Of a stretch of DNA of 64,000 nt, positions 32,885 through 44,688 are shown piece by piece; the stretch's first letter is position 1, and each line of letters starts with the position of its first letter. The notes beneath the pieces were generated by a model, which was not told where the DNA came from, made no database searches, and worked only from the letters and a program-made list of their open reading frames with translations. A program made the position numbers and the translations under genes. The stretch lies in NCBI GenBank assembly GCA_002104905.1, contig MCFE01000221.1, positions 1 through 64,000 of the forward strand. Direction: 5' to 3'. The stretch comes from Basidiobolus meristosporus CBS 931.73. Taxonomy: Eukaryota > Basidiobolomycota > Basidiobolomycetes > Basidiobolales > Basidiobolaceae.

Positions 32885-34407
32885 AGCTTACACTCTGTTA
32901 GCTACTTCAAGACCATTTCAATGTGCACCAAGAAGCCCTCTCCTCTCTTGCTGTATACTAATATGTCACATTGATAGATAACCGCAAAAGTACCAAGGTA
33001 CCACTATAAGATGGTTTTCATCAGGGTGTTGAATGTTGATAGGGCTTTTGTGAAGCCAAACTCATAAGTGCTTGTAAGGTCTATATCTGGTCCTGAATGC
33101 TGTCTTGAGGATATCGTCATGTTTCACCCTAATATGATTATATTTTGGCATTAGGTTGGTCTAACTCAATAAGGTGGCTCCATAAAGTTGGTCAAAAAGC
33201 CCACCAATCCAAAGTATGGAGTACATATTCTTTGCAGTAACTAAGTTATGGGCACTCTGGTCAATACACAGGCTAAGTGTTCCATCTTTCATCTTTACAA
33301 AAGGCACTGGTGCCCACATGGTGACTTGCTGGGTCTGAAATATACATACTCCAATAATTGATCAATTTGCCTTGTCCTCTCTTCCAATTCTTATGGACTC
33401 ATTCTGTAAGGTGTGTTACTCTTGGAAGGGCTATCCCCTGTGTGAATGATATGATCAACATCTCTGACTGGTGGTTGGCTCACAAGCACATCTAAAATGT
33501 CTAAATATTCCTTCAATAGAGTTTGGATCCACCAGTGAACTGGTGAAGAGGAATCCCCTTGTAAAACAGCTATAAGTAACACCTTGATACCTCATCTAAT
33601 TTCTCTGCAGTGCTGTGTCTTGTTGAGTTTGCATGTGTCATGCATACTGGCACAAACTAAGCTGAAATACAGTCTGGCAGGTAGTAGCACATAAGTATGG
33701 TTGTTTTTGGATCTTAGCGGCATGGGTTCTCCAGTTGATTGAGTGATTAAAATGGAATAGCAATGTTTTGTATTTACCAGGTTAAGTTTGCAGATACCCA
33801 AATATGTTGGTCTATATGTTGCTGTAATAGTCATTGATCTTTATTTTCATTAGCCAAGTGATACCATCAAATGTATGAGAATTCCCATCAGCTATTGAGA
33901 TTAAAGTTGATTTAATGGGTTCTGAGTAAATTCCAGCTCTCAAGGCAACTTGGTCTGACATACTCCATTAATTGTTCAATTTAAGTATCAAAGTTTCCTG
34001 AGCTTGAGTTCATTTGAGAAAAGTATTTTTTTTCTGTCATATGGAAGGTAAGTTCTGAGTCTTCTTCAATTTCACCTGCCACATTACTATATTTTTGGGC
34101 TTCAATATGGCTGAAAATTGTTGCTGAATGGTATTCGTTTCTTCTTTGAGGGCAGTACCCTGAGAAGTACCCATGCTGGTGGCAATAAAATCAAAGTCCT
34201 TTCCTCTTACATTTTTCTAGGATGTGGCTCTTCTGCAAGGCATCTATACTAATTGGCACAGCTTCTGATGGTCATCATTCAAAGTCAATGTAGCCTTTCA
34301 GATTAAGCACTTTAGGCTTTCCAACTCCAAACATAGCTAAGTCATAGTCCATGGCAATCTTAATGGCATCTTCAATGGTCTGAGGTCTTTGATTATTTGG
34401 GTGAGGA
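32885..34407 (-). pseudogene. Gy-D gag-protease-RT fragment
   Basis: Minus-strand copy of Gy-D: end of gag (~34400-34100), protease part (33990-33840, ALRAGI, ADGNSHTF), linker (33834-33391, VLQGDSSSPVHWWIQTLLKEY, PPVRDVDHI) and the N-terminal part of RT to ~32900. Relative to 26720-26790, about 55 bp holding the protease DSG site are deleted, and the RT YLDD loop is mutated. The right end meets CCCTA copy 9. Confidence 0.75.
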
Positions 34408-34659
34408 TTCCTAATGAAAAATAAATGTGATACTCTTGTCAAAAGGCCATCACACAGTTAAAATTCCATGACTAAAAGGTATTGATCTCAACAAGACACT
34501 ATACCAAGACTGTTGCAAAAAAAGGGTACCTCAGATTCCACAAACAACTTGGTCCAAATTTTACACCACAACAATATACAAGTGGCTACCAACCATTCTT
34601 CTGCTGCTCTCATCAGTGTAATCTGGCTTACAACTAGATAGCTTTACTTTATTTTTTGG

Positions 34660-34885
34660 CCGTATACATATTTAAATAAATCAACCCAAATGGATATAGT
34701 GCTACATACACATGTGTAAGTGGTTCTGCAGCATTATTTATAATGTTTACTGTTGTGGGTGACAAGTGAGTCTTACATTCTTTGAGGAGCAATGTCTCAC
34801 ATACAATATTGACTTGAAAACTTATGAGTATGGACAAAAGAGTTACATAAAGTTGTATTGTTATTGATTACCAAGCTGGTTATTC
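34660..34885. promoter_or_regulatory. Divergent intergenic region (copy 9)
   Basis: Equivalent to 57989-58210. The palindrome-like ACATACACATGTGTAAGT lies at 34704-34721. Flanked by remnants of both divergent genes. Confidence 0.45.
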
Positions 34886-35412
34886 CACAGAGAAGAGTAC
34901 ATTGACTCAACACCATAAGAGAATGGAAAAACACCCATGTAGCTATTGTAACAAGCCTCTCAATCATGAAGCCTGCAGATGGCAAAGGAAGTATTTCACA
35001 AATCATAGCCAGTTTTCTGCCATGCAAGTGATATATGTGCATTTATCAATCACTATTATACCTGCAATATCTAGCCAGGCACCTGTTGCCTCTATATTGG
35101 CACTTAGTCAATTTTGTCACCTTGCACCAATCATTTTTGGTGAGTTTGTGACATATTTTGACACACCATGGCTTTGTGAGTGTGGCATGCAGAGTGAAGC
35201 TCTGAAGAGCAAGGCTCCCTGATGGATTGTAAGTTTATTGCCCCTCACAACAGTACCCTACTACAGTATGGCAAATTCCCAATATGCAATGAGATAACAT
35301 CTGTGTAACAAAATACAAGGATACTTTATGGAGCCAAGTGAACCCATTAATCTACTTACTGGTGAATGGTGCATTGTTGGAGCTAGAGAAGTGACATACT
35401 TTTATCACTTGT
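34886..35412 (+). pseudogene. ORF-A transposase, N-terminal part (copy 9)
   Basis: Readable from 34902 as MTQHHKRMEKHPCSYCNKPL with the C-x2-C and following His spacing mostly kept (one His replaced by Gln), open to 35222. Then the acidic region and the NLLTGEW segment near 35355. Cut by copia-2 at about 35412. Confidence 0.65.
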
Positions 35413-36390
35413 TCCAGGCCTAAATTACTCAATTCCAAGCAATTTAAGTTTCTGTAAAGAATATTTATAAGTCAAACAAGCTTGCTCAACTACCAGCATA
35501 CTTCAGCAGATCACTGTTCCACTAACTCCACAGCAAAATGGAGTAGCAAAACATGCAAACAGACTATATAGTACAAAGGGTAAGAGCTCTGCTGCATGAA
35601 AAGGGAATGAACCACAAGCTTGGTCTAAGTCTTTTGCTACTGCACTCTATGGGAAATGTAGATGACCTAAAGCTGCACTATGTGACTCTAAACACTTGAA
35701 AGCATATGCAGGCAAAAAACTACACATCTAGCATCTCAGTATCTTTGGCAGTGATGTTCTCTATCACATAATTGACAAAGAATGCTTAAAGTTGGAACTA
35801 AAAGTAAAAAGGGACCTACCTGGGCTATTGTGAAAATTGAGTGCATGATGGCAAGACCCAGAAGCTCATCAAAACCAGCTATGTTTGATTTAAGGAGAAT
35901 TTAGATCAGAATGCCACAGATGTAATTTGTCAGCTCCCTGATGAAGCAATCACAACTTATGAACAGTATGTGTATCTATTGCAGCCAGATATGAAAGAAA
36001 ACTTTACCAGCTTCAGATCAGAACTGACTATGCCAGTGAGGTGATCTATCAGAATAAGAAATGCCCCTGAATCTTGGTGGCAAACATCCAATGGGTATGA
36101 AGAAGCTTATATTGCAAAATCTCAGCCAGTTTGGGTTGCAACAGCTTGAATATGAGCCATGTCTTCCACTATCAATCAATGGTTGGTAGCCTGATGTATT
36201 TTATGGAGCCTTTGTGTGCAGATATTACAGTGGCAGTTGAAATAGTCAGTCATTTCATGCAGAACTATGGATCTGGTCAAATGCAATTGTTAAGTGAATC
36301 TTCAGATATCTGCAAGGTATCATAAATATAAATAATGTTTGGTAAGTTAAGAGAGAAACACAAATGAGGAAGTTATTCAGTTGAGGGGGA
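35413..36390 (+). pseudogene. copia-2 pol fragment
   Basis: Remnant of a Ty1/copia integrase and RT-RNase H. Recognisable: PLTPQQNGVAKHANRL (end of the integrase core, ~35525-35575), then a large deletion and [14 protein letters not shown]...AVEIVSHFMQNYGSG (~36165-36280), the conserved RT/RNase H junction. Followed by a purine-rich tract gttgagggggag and the LTR. Confidence 0.75.
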
Positions 36391-36759
36391 GCTTCAACAT
36401 ACTAGACTATTTATGATCAATCAGCAGCTAAGATTTAAATGGCAATTCTGATATAGTCTTGACCACTCTATGCCTAATTTACAGCCCTAAGCTTGCCACT
36501 TTCTCTCAGATCTATACTCCAAAGATTACTCTCCTATAGTTGAGATCAAATCTTCACCTTTACAATTATTGTGTCCCAAACCTGAGGCTGTTACAGTATG
36601 TTCCTGAATGTTAAGAATCTTTCCTAATTTAGTGCTAAAGTTGTACAACTTCTACAAAAGCATAGATACTTAGCTTTTTTATGAATTAACGACAGTACAA
36701 CTGTTATCATTATTTCCTGATAGGCTCTCTGTATCTATAACACAACATAAATTATAACA
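36391..36759 (+). repeat. copia-2 3' LTR
   Basis: 369 bp, homologous to 41749-42121 and, in reverse, to 42733-43101. Ends ATAAATTATAACA. The junction with ORF-A text at 36760 shows that copia-2 inserted into CCCTA copy 9. Confidence 0.8.
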
Positions 36760-36990
36760 CCATCAGTATGACAGCTGGCTATCTAGGGTGCAGTGTAGTG
36801 TATTGCTGTCAAATGTATGAGATCCAGATGATGATATCCATAATTCACCCATAGTGTTATTATCCACACTCCAGTACTGAAAAGCAAAATCCATAATCAG
36901 AACATGCAGAAGTCAGTATTCTATGCAGCAAAGCTGGAAAGTTAGAAGTTGTTGGCAGAATATGGAGCTAATCAGACATTGTAGATACTA
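36760..36990 (+). pseudogene. ORF-A fragment after copia-2 (copy 9)
   Basis: Matches 2790-2990 of copy 3 (attgctgtcaaatgtatgag, cagaagtcag..., gcagcaaagctgg..., agaatatgga). It covers the segment just after the Tnp2 GHNGW block. Heavily mutated. Confidence 0.6.
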
Positions 36991-37486
36991 AAGATAGCAC
37001 CCAAACACTTTCAAGTATACTTACCTATATAGTAGTAGAATCTTCAATACACAGTTGCAGTCCTGTGAAAACATTGTAAGCGGGGTCAATAATTACAAGT
37101 TGCCAGCACTACAGCAGCCACATTGTGGGTATCTTGATGGCTGATCTGGATTAGCAGCACCACTCTACCACATCTCTTTACATCAAAGGGGAATTCAGAA
37201 CTCCATATAAGCAGCAATTTTTGAGGAAGGAAAGTAAATTTCAACTAAGGGAGATTTGCCATAGCAGCCAGAAGGCCTCATAGTCAGCAGCAGGTTGATG
37301 CTCTGCTAGAGAAGTAAAAAACCCTGTGTATAGCTTGTTTGAACCCAAAAGTAAGGATATTAGTGCAAGCTGTATTTTTTATTGGTATACAAAACTCCCT
37401 GTACCCTACAGAAGTGTTAGCAGATCAGTAGTTGAGATATATTGCCATTAGCCTCTACATTTTGTAACAAGCTTCAAACTAAGCGT
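36991..37486. other. No feature recognised
   Basis: About 500 bp with no open frame of note and no match to the window's repeats. It may be the upstream part of the fragment at 37487, since no boundary is visible between them. Confidence 0.3.
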
Positions 37487-37664
37487 ACAACTTTACAAGA
37501 ATTTGGTGAAGGGCCTGTGTAGCTTGAACATTTCTCTAAACAAGCATTTAGTAATGTTATCAGAATGACAAAAACATCACTCTCAGAGTTAATTGCCATC
37601 CTTCAGGGTGTCATTCTGGTGAAATGCATATGACAAATCTCCAATACTAGGAAGCCATTCCATG
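37487..37664 (+). pseudogene. Possible PIF/Harbinger transposase N-terminal fragment
   Basis: One frame reads TLQEFGEGPV, stop, LEHFSKQAFSNVIRMTKTSL, SELIAIL, stop, NTRKPFHV. The pattern of an F-x-x-x-x-RM-x-x-x-S-(F/L) helix followed by a basic KP motif resembles the start of DDE_Tnp_4 (Harbinger) transposases. It is cut by the Gy-D LTR at 37665. The match is from memory of the family pattern only. Confidence 0.4.
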
Positions 37665-38033
37665 TGTAGTGATATACCACTTGAATGTTTAAGATAGATC
37701 AGTGATTAATTAGATCAATTAGTTTTATACTTAACTTATCAGTAAAATAGTTTTATCTATCAGATCAGTAGTATTAGTCAGCATATTAGTCAGTATATCC
37801 TTATTATACAGATATAGATATTTTAAATATCATATAATTGGGTGTTGATGATGCAACCAAATGAGTCATCAGCCACAACATACATTAGGAAGTAAAATTA
37901 GTCAGCAGTTAATCAGTCAAAATGCATATAAGGAGCTGGTTGAACCTCAAAAAAAATCAGACCATGTTTTAGTAAATACAATACTAGCTAAGCTCCCTAT
38001 TCCTCTACAATTCTGATATCAAAACATATAACA
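37665..38033 (+). repeat. Gy-D 5' LTR (copy 3)
   Basis: 369-bp diverged copy of 29853-30220, ending ACATATAACA. It precedes a Gy-D gag in the right order, so it is a 5' LTR. Confidence 0.8.
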
Positions 38034-38092
38034 TTAGTAGCAGCAAAAACCAGAAACCTCATTCCTGGATAAAGAGGAGGCCCCCACTCACA

Positions 38093-39317
38093 ATGTCAGA
38101 AAATCAACAATGGAAGAATCCTATGCCACAAATCCTGGCCAAAAAGCAGCTGTTACTCCTGATCATTTGCCAGCAGCAACAAGTAATGACTACCATGGTG
38201 CAGAACCAGTAAGACCCTGTCAATTGCAACTTCAGTGTGAAAGTCAACTGGTACTATGGTAGAGTCAATGAGAACTTGGGAACTTAGCTATTCCTGATTG
38301 AGGAAGCTTTTAAGGCTAAGGGAATTGCTCCGTAAAGCAAGTTGCATTATGCAGCTTCTTACTTGGCAGATGCACCTTTACAATGGTACCACATCAGGTC
38401 AGTCACTATGAATGGAAGTTCTACATTCTCTACCTGGGATGAGTTTGTGCCCAAAATTCAGGTTGCTTTTGAGCCCCCACACCAGTAGACACTACTCAAA
38501 AGGAAGCTCAAGACACTGATAAAAATGGAAATTGTTCAACATTACATCTATCAGTATAGATGTATACTTGGAAAAATTGAGTAAACAGACCCCCTGAATC
38601 AAGTTGAATGCTTTATTAATAGGTTGAAGTAAATAACTTGCAAGGAGTGAATTATAGGTGACCATAGACCACTGAAGAAGCTATCCAGATTTCATTGACT
38701 ATGACTCAGCTATGTTTGGAGTTGGGAAGCCCACAATGACTGATCAGAGAGGCTACAATTATCATGAAAGAAGACAATCAGAAGCAGTGCTAATGAAAAT
38801 AGTTGCTATGCAGAAGAATTCCATCTCAGAAGAATGTAAGAAGTAAGGACTTTGCTTTAATTGCCACCAGCAAGGACATATTGCAAAGTACTGCCCTCAG
38901 AGAAGAAACAGATACCGGTCTTCAGAAACCTTCATCCATATTAAAGCCTTTGAGCATAGTAAAATCAAGGAAGGGACTTGAAGAAGACTCAGAACAACCT
39001 CCCATATGACAAGGGAATACCTATCCAAATAAACACAATCACAGGAAAGCTATTTACTTGAGCTGAGTAATTAATGGAGTACCTGCCAAAATCATTATTG
39101 ACTCAGGAGCATTGCATGAGTAAATGTCAGGGCAATTTGCTTTAAAAGCTGGAATCAACTTGGAACCCACCAAATCAACTTTGGTCTCAACAGCAGATGG
39201 GAACTCTCACATTATCAAATGTATTACTCAGCTAGCAAGAATGAAGATCAATGACCATGAAGAAGACCTATGGGCCTTTATATTTGAGAACCGCAAGTTT
39301 GACTGTGTACTTGAAGC
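38093..39317 (+). pseudogene. Gy-D gag and protease fragment
   Basis: Starts ATG at 38093 (MSENQQWKN). Capsid text includes LADAPLQWYH and FSTWDEFVPKIQVAFEPP (~38370-38480); a CCHC zinc knuckle CFNCHQQGHIAKYC lies at ~38851-38892. The protease part has the SGQFALKAGINLEP segment (39124-39317) while the catalytic DSG just upstream reads as IDSGALHE at ~39094-39118 followed by a stop. Many stops; truncated at 39317. It supplies the gag missing from 26521-30220. Confidence 0.8.
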
Positions 39318-39417
39318 TCATTTACCAAACCTTTCCTTTGCAGGGAAGATATTTGTGCTGTTCTGTTTGTGGGTAGAAGTTGTCTTTAATATAAATTAAA
39401 GCAATTGGGGCTCATAA
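39318..39417. other. Junction sequence, unassigned
   Basis: A 100-bp stretch between Gy-D and a copia-2 LTR fragment, with no recognised content. Confidence 0.3.
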
Positions 39418-39645
39418 ACTTTTGCAACTTGAAATTGATTTTAATATCAGGAACTTATTGGGAGATGGTGATGATAGTTGAAGTATTGTTTATTAACAAA
39501 GATATTTGGTATTTCCCCCTTTGTAGTAGCAACATAACTTTACACCAAGTATGAGGAGCTTTGCAACTTTCAGGAGCATACTCCAACAGTTTCAGGGTTA
39601 ATATATAATGTTTAGTAAGAGTGCTAATTTGATCTGGATTATAGG
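39418..39645 (-). repeat. copia-2 LTR fragment, reverse
   Basis: Matches 42733-42965 (ttgatagttgaagtattgtttatt, caggagcatactccaacagtttcagggtt). About 140 bp of the LTR are missing at the right, where copia-2 coding text begins in the opposite orientation. Confidence 0.75.
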
Positions 39646-39654
39646 GTAATATTT

Positions 39655-41748
39655 GCAGAAATACATGCAATGGGAATGGACTGCAAGTTTTGCACAAAAT
39701 CTATTGCAACTGCAGTGTACATCAAAAATAGATGCCCCTCAACAGCACTAGGCTACTCTACACCCTTTGGAGCATTTGCAGTCAAAAAACTAGACCTTTA
39801 GTGTCTCAGGATCTCTTGCAGGGATGTTTTCTATCACATCCCTGACAATAAATGCTCAAAGTTGGAGCAAGTTGAAAAGGGATCTTTCTTGGGTATTGCA
39901 AAGATACCAAAGGGTATAGAATGTATGATGGTGAAATTCAGAAGCTAATCAAGCGCAGGAATGCTGTATATAAGGAGAATTGAGCTCAAAAAGCTACTGA
40001 GTTCATTGGCCAGCTACCTGATGGTGTAATCCCCACTAATGAGGGAAATACATACCTAATCCAGCCACATACAAAAGAAAACTTTACCAGCTCCAGAACA
40101 GGGCAGATAATCCCTGTTAGGGGATCTATCAGAATACAAAATGCCCTTGGATTGTTGTAGCAATAATCCAATGAACATAGGAAATACATAATGCTTTGTG
40201 TACCAAACCTCAGAGTCTGGAACAAGCAATGCAAAGTCCAGATGCTTCTATGTTTTGACAAGCCATGCAGGAAGAGTATCAGTCACTGATCAAGGCAAAA
40301 ATGTCAGCACTGGTAGCCTAACCAACTTGGAGAAATCCAATAGGATGTTGATGGGTCTATATGATTAAAATAACCTCAGATGGTAATGTTGATAAGCACA
40401 AAGCTAGATTGACAGTCAAAGGCTATTCCCAGATCCAGGGACTAGAGTTTAATTAGCTCTTGCTCTGGTAGCAAAATTTATCTCCAGTTGGACAGTTCTA
40501 GTCCTGGTAGCGGTACACAGTCTAGATCTACACCAAATGGACACTGAATTAGCCATTGTAAATGGGGATCTGCAGGAAACTATGTATATGGGGCAACCAA
40601 AAGATTTTTCAAATCCTAAAGGGCCTCATGAGGTGCGCATACTAATGAAATTGTTACATGGGCTTAAGCATGTACCTAGAGCATCATATCACAGATTGAT
40701 GCATATCTAGAGAAGATTGGGCTCATTTGCTTCACCGCAGATCACAGTATCTATGCAAAAGAGCCTAAAAAGAAATGATTTCCTGGTGCTTTATGCTGAC
40801 AACCAAATTATAGCTACAGATAACCAGGAGGCAGTTAAACAGCGGAAATTAGATCTTATTAGCAAGTTTGAGATGAAAGATCTTGGAAAGTTGAGCCATT
40901 TTCTTAAAATTGAGGTCAAATTTAGCATAGCTGTGCTGAAATTATGCTGAGTCAGTCTAAGTGCTTCAGGGACATTCATAGATGCTTCAAAATGGAAAAT
41001 TGCAAGCCTGCAGCAACCCCCATGGATAATGACCTGAAGTTGCGCAAATCTCAGCCTGTTTATGGTGAAAACTACCAAAATATGGACCAGAACTTTCTCT
41101 ATTGATCAATGGTTAGTAGCTGGATATATGTGATGGTTTTTATGAGTCTAGGTGTTATAGTAGCTGGATTAGTCAAGTATTTGATGCAGAATTATGGATT
41201 TCATCAAATCACAGCAGTTAAGCAAAACTTCCAATATCTTCAAGATTTCATTGATATTGTTCTGGAATACCCTAGAGCAAATGATAAGCATAAATTCAGT
41301 GGCTATGGTGACTCAGATTGGATGTTCTGGTACTAGGCAAGTATTTCCTTATGCTGGTCCAGCAATTAATTGGAACTGCAAGAAACAACCAACTGTGGCC
41401 CCATCTATAACAGAAGCTGAATAAAAGGCTACTTGTCAAGCAATCAAGGCTATATGACAATGAAAATTACTTATAGACTTAGGTTTTAACTCAGATGACT
41501 CAACCTGTATTTACAGGGATAATCAAAGTTGTTCATTAGCTAGAAATCAGACTAATCATGCCAGAACCAAGTACATATATTTTCAACACAACTTTGTGAT
41601 GGAAGCTGTAGAGAATAAATTAGTGGATTTAGAATACTGCCCAGCTGACAAAATGGTGGCAGATATATAGACAAAACCATTAGCTTGGCCGCACTTTGAG
41701 AATCTCAGTGAGGAATCAGGGTTAAGAAATTATGTAGTTGAGGGGGGA
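39655..41748 (+). pseudogene. copia-2 pol (integrase end, RT, RNase H)
   Basis: Decayed Ty1/copia pol. In order: integrase tail (SVHQK-type text, ~39710-39990, GYRMYDGEIQKLIKRRN), RT with YADN in place of the YVDD loop (~40790-40805), MKDLGKLSHFLKIEVKFS (~40873-40925), KMENCKPAATPMDNDLKL (~40990-41042), YLMQNYGFHQITAVKQNF and RNase H (SGYGDSDW, WNCKKQPTVAPSITEAE). Ends with the ADKMVADI(W)TKPL-type motif near 41645-41680. Frameshifts and stops throughout. Confidence 0.8.
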
Positions 41749-42121
41749 TTTGGAAATATTAGACTATTTGGTATCATTCAACAGCTAAATATTTACTTAA
41801 CAACTGTAAACTAGTCTTGGTGACTACAAGACTAATTTACAGCCCTAACTTCTCCATCTTTCCAGGTGCATTATCCTGTGATTATTCTCCTATCACCAAG
41901 ATCAAATGAGCACTTTTACCAGATATTAGGTACTATCCTTGTGACTGTTACAGAATGCTCCTGAGTGTTAAGAACCCCTCCTTACTTCATGTTAAAGTGG
42001 TATTACTTCTACAAAGGTATAAATACCAAGCTTCCTTATGACTCAACAACAGTTCAACTATTTTCATTATTTCTTGATAAGTGCTGTATATCCAATACAC
42101 GTCTTAAATAGTAAGATAATG
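41749..42121 (+). repeat. copia-2 3' LTR
   Basis: Preceded by the purine tract gttgaggggggat and homologous to the 369-bp LTRs at 36391 and 42733. TATAAATA near 42020 is a candidate TATA box. Confidence 0.8.
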
Positions 42122-42124
42122 TTA

Positions 42125-42400
42125 CTTGCTTTCTACAGCAAATCCTTTTACCTTAAAGCCTTCATCTATATGAAAGCTCTAAGTTGCAAGGTTTGCATCA
42201 ACTATATCATCTTACCTGTTGACCCTCAGAGTAGAGTTGTATTTGGCAGGGCTTTGCTTTGTCTGGACCATGGTAGTCATTCCTTGTTGAAGCTGACAGA
42301 AGATCTGGAGGAACTGTTGCTATTGAGTCAGAATATGCTTCACAGCAATCTTCCATACTGGGTTTTCTGACATTTTGAGGGAAGCTTCTTCTTTCTCAGG
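42125..42400 (-). pseudogene. Gy-D gag N-terminal fragment
   Basis: Minus strand from about 42372 reads MSENPVWKIAVKHILT and then MTTMVQTKQSPAKYNSTLRV, matching the gag start at 38093-38300. It is the beginning of a reverse Gy-D copy whose 5' LTR follows at 42431. Confidence 0.7.
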
Positions 42401-42430
42401 AGGAAGATTTCTAGTTATTACTGCTACTAT

Positions 42431-43520
42431 TAGTACAGGTTTGAAATAAAAGTTGCAGAAGAATACTGATTTAAGCCAGTATTGTATTCACTGAAACTTG
42501 CCCAATTTTTAGTGAGGTTCCAGCAGTTTCTTATACATATTTTGCAAGATCAAGTGTTTACTGATTTTTTTCCAAGTGTAGGTTATGGCTGATAATTCAT
42601 TTGAATGCATCACCCTCAGTCAGCTAGGCGTTACTTAATACATCTCTTTCTGTGTGATAATGATCTATTGAATCATCAGCTGACTAATACAACCAGTATA
42701 TTATATAGCACTGATGTTACAGGCCTTGATATTGTTGCAATTTAAGAAGTGATTTGGATATAAGGAACTTATAAAGAAATAGTGATAATAGTTGAACTGT
42801 TGTTTATTCATAAAGAAGCTCAGTATTTATACCTTTGTAGAAGTAATACAGCTGCAACACTAAGTAGGGAGGGTTTCTCAATATTCAGGAGCATTCTGTA
42901 ACAGTTTCAGGGTTAGTACATAATGTTTGGTAATAGTGCTAATTTGATCCTGACTATAGGGGAATAATCATAAGATCATATATCTGGAGAAAGTGGCAAA
43001 GTTAAGGCAGTAAATGAGTCCTACAGTGACTAAGACTAGCCTAGAATTGTTAAGTAAATTTTTAGCTGCTGAATGATACCAAATAGTCCAATATTTCAAC
43101 AGATATAAGAGTTGCAGAGGAATAGGGAGTCTAGCTAGTATTGTATTCCCTGAAATTTGGACTGATTTTTATTGAGGCTCTGGCAGCTCCTTATATACAT
43201 TTTGCCAGATCAATTGATGAATAATTGTACTTCCCAATGTGGGTTGCAGCAGATGACTCATTTGATTGCATCATCATCACCCATTAGATCCCACTTAATA
43301 TGTATATTTCTGTCTGATAAGGAGCTGCTGATTCATCTGCTGACTAATACTACTGACTTGATAGATAGCTCAGTTATACTGATAGTCTAAACACAAAACA
43401 AATTGAGTTGACTAAAAGCTGATCTAACTTCACCATTTAAGCAGTAGATCCTAAGAGTGATATATTGATAGGCCAAGCATTGAAGTAACTGTTTTGGCTC
43501 AATACTGTTATATCATACAA
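42431..43520 (-). repeat. Two nested Gy-D LTRs, reverse
   Basis: Outer LTR: 42431-42714 continuing at about 43456-43520. Inner LTR: starts TGTTACAGGCC at 42715, is interrupted at 42733-43106, and continues to about 43455. The outer sequence on both sides of the inner one (tatagcactga / tgatatattgatagg) rejoins as one LTR. Divergence is high, so the outer boundaries are approximate. Confidence 0.65.
42733..43101 (-). repeat. Solo copia-2 LTR with target duplication GATAT
   Basis: 369 bp, on the plus strand TGTTGCAATTT...ATTTCAACA. Flanked by GATAT at 42728-42732 and 43102-43106. Removal of one GATAT restores the Gy-D LTR reading. Confidence 0.9.
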
Positions 43521-43690
43521 ATTCAGGCAGCAGCTCATTTCATATGTATGCTGGTTGATTTGAGTAGTTTCAGAGCCATTGAGCCTCCTTAGTTGCTTGA
43601 AAAGCAGTTGTATTCTCCACTTCAGCTGTAGAGATTGCCTGGCGGGCTTCTTCCTACAGTATCAAGCTATTGCATACTAAACTATAGATA
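43521..43690 (-). pseudogene. copia RNase H fragment
   Basis: Minus-strand reading AISTAEVENTTAFQATKEAQW resembles the copia RNase H motif [20 protein letters not shown] at 53770-53835. About 170 bp; family not determined. Confidence 0.5.
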
Positions 43691-43925
43691 TAACCCTCAT
43701 TAGTACTACATCTTTTGTTTGAATTTTGCATCTAAAGAAGAGGCTGGATTACAAAAGCTACAGACTTTGAAGAATCAAGAAGCAGATCTAATTTGGGTGA
43801 AGAAGACCTTGGAGCATGGTAACAGGAAACAAAGCCAAACTCATAGTAACAGCAGACAAAGTTGTGTAACTTCAAGAGAAGGCAAAAAAAGCATTGTACC
43901 ATATAACTATCCGGAACACAAGGCC
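43691..43925 (+). other. Unassigned stretch with an open frame
   Basis: An open frame starting at 43719 (MNFASKEEAGLQ) runs into ORF-B text at about 43920. The first ~65 codons do not match other ORF-B copies, so either this is a divergent ORF-B segment or foreign sequence fused to it. Confidence 0.3.
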
Positions 43926-44688
43926 AAGCATAATGGGCTTGACTTACTCCATGAGCATTATTCTGTATTCAAACAAGGAATCAGACTTTGGGCCAGCATT
44001 GGTATGCTAAGAATGTATATCAAGAATAGCAGAAACTTTCAAAGACAGAAGCACACTGGTGCAATGGCTAAAAGCTAGCTGCTTCCTGAAGAGCCTGTTA
44101 CATGCAAGGCCAAAAGCTCCAAACCAGTGTCAAAGAGGCAACTGTGAACTGGCAGAGTGCCAATAAGGGAGAAGAAGGCAGTTACAGATGCACCAGCACA
44201 ATATTTACCATGGAAAATGCTTAGTTCTGCGCAAGAAGCACTCAGTTGAAGTAGCAGCAAAAGACCTGGCTGTGATAATGGAAAAGGTAAAGGGAAAATG
44301 TCTCCCCAAGCCTGAGACAGAGAAGCATACAAAAAAAACTGCAGTTCTAGCCAATTAATGCTGCAAGCCCAGAACAGACTGAATCCCATTATAGCCCAGA
44401 AGAATTACCATCAAGAAAACAGCTGCTTTCACATGAGTAGAAAGCACAGGCAGTAGAGCTACACTCCAGTAAGGTAGATGAGTTTGCAGAGAAAGGCAAC
44501 TTGTCTACCACAGTCTCCACGTCTTCCATTGTTGACAGAGTGAAGATCCCACTAACCAACAAGGCTACTACATCAAGAACTCAAAACACTGCCACAATGC
44601 CTTTGGTGAAATTTTGGAATATTAATAGGCACACCAAGAGGTTACAGCACCTCTTCAAGTGTAGTGCTCAAGAAAATACACTTGAATA
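43926..44688 (+). pseudogene. ORF-B companion protein (copy 10), first part
   Basis: Contains NGLDLLHEHY, GIRLWASIGMLRMYIKNSRNFQ, one set of repeat units (44080-44280) and the C-terminal IPLTNKATTSRTQ, NINRHTKRLQHLFK and AQENTLEY text, at which copia-1 interrupts it (after 44688). It continues at 54485 with the KDLLQRLADE-equivalent sequence. Confidence 0.7.

Larger units (their letters stand above)
34408..36990 (+). mobile_element. CCCTA copy 9, ORF-B deleted, split by copia-2
   Basis: Starts CCTAATGAAAAATAAATG (a mutated end), has ~200 bp of terminal region, then jumps to the beginning of ORF-B (~34615-34660), the divergent promoter and ORF-A. A copia-2 piece (35413-36759) interrupts ORF-A, and ORF-A text resumes at 36760. 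The 3' end is lost. Confidence 0.65.

Noticed and set aside
43719-44078. A separate 119-codon gene
   Set aside because: Its second half is ORF-B of CCCTA copy 10; only the first ~65 codons remain unexplained.
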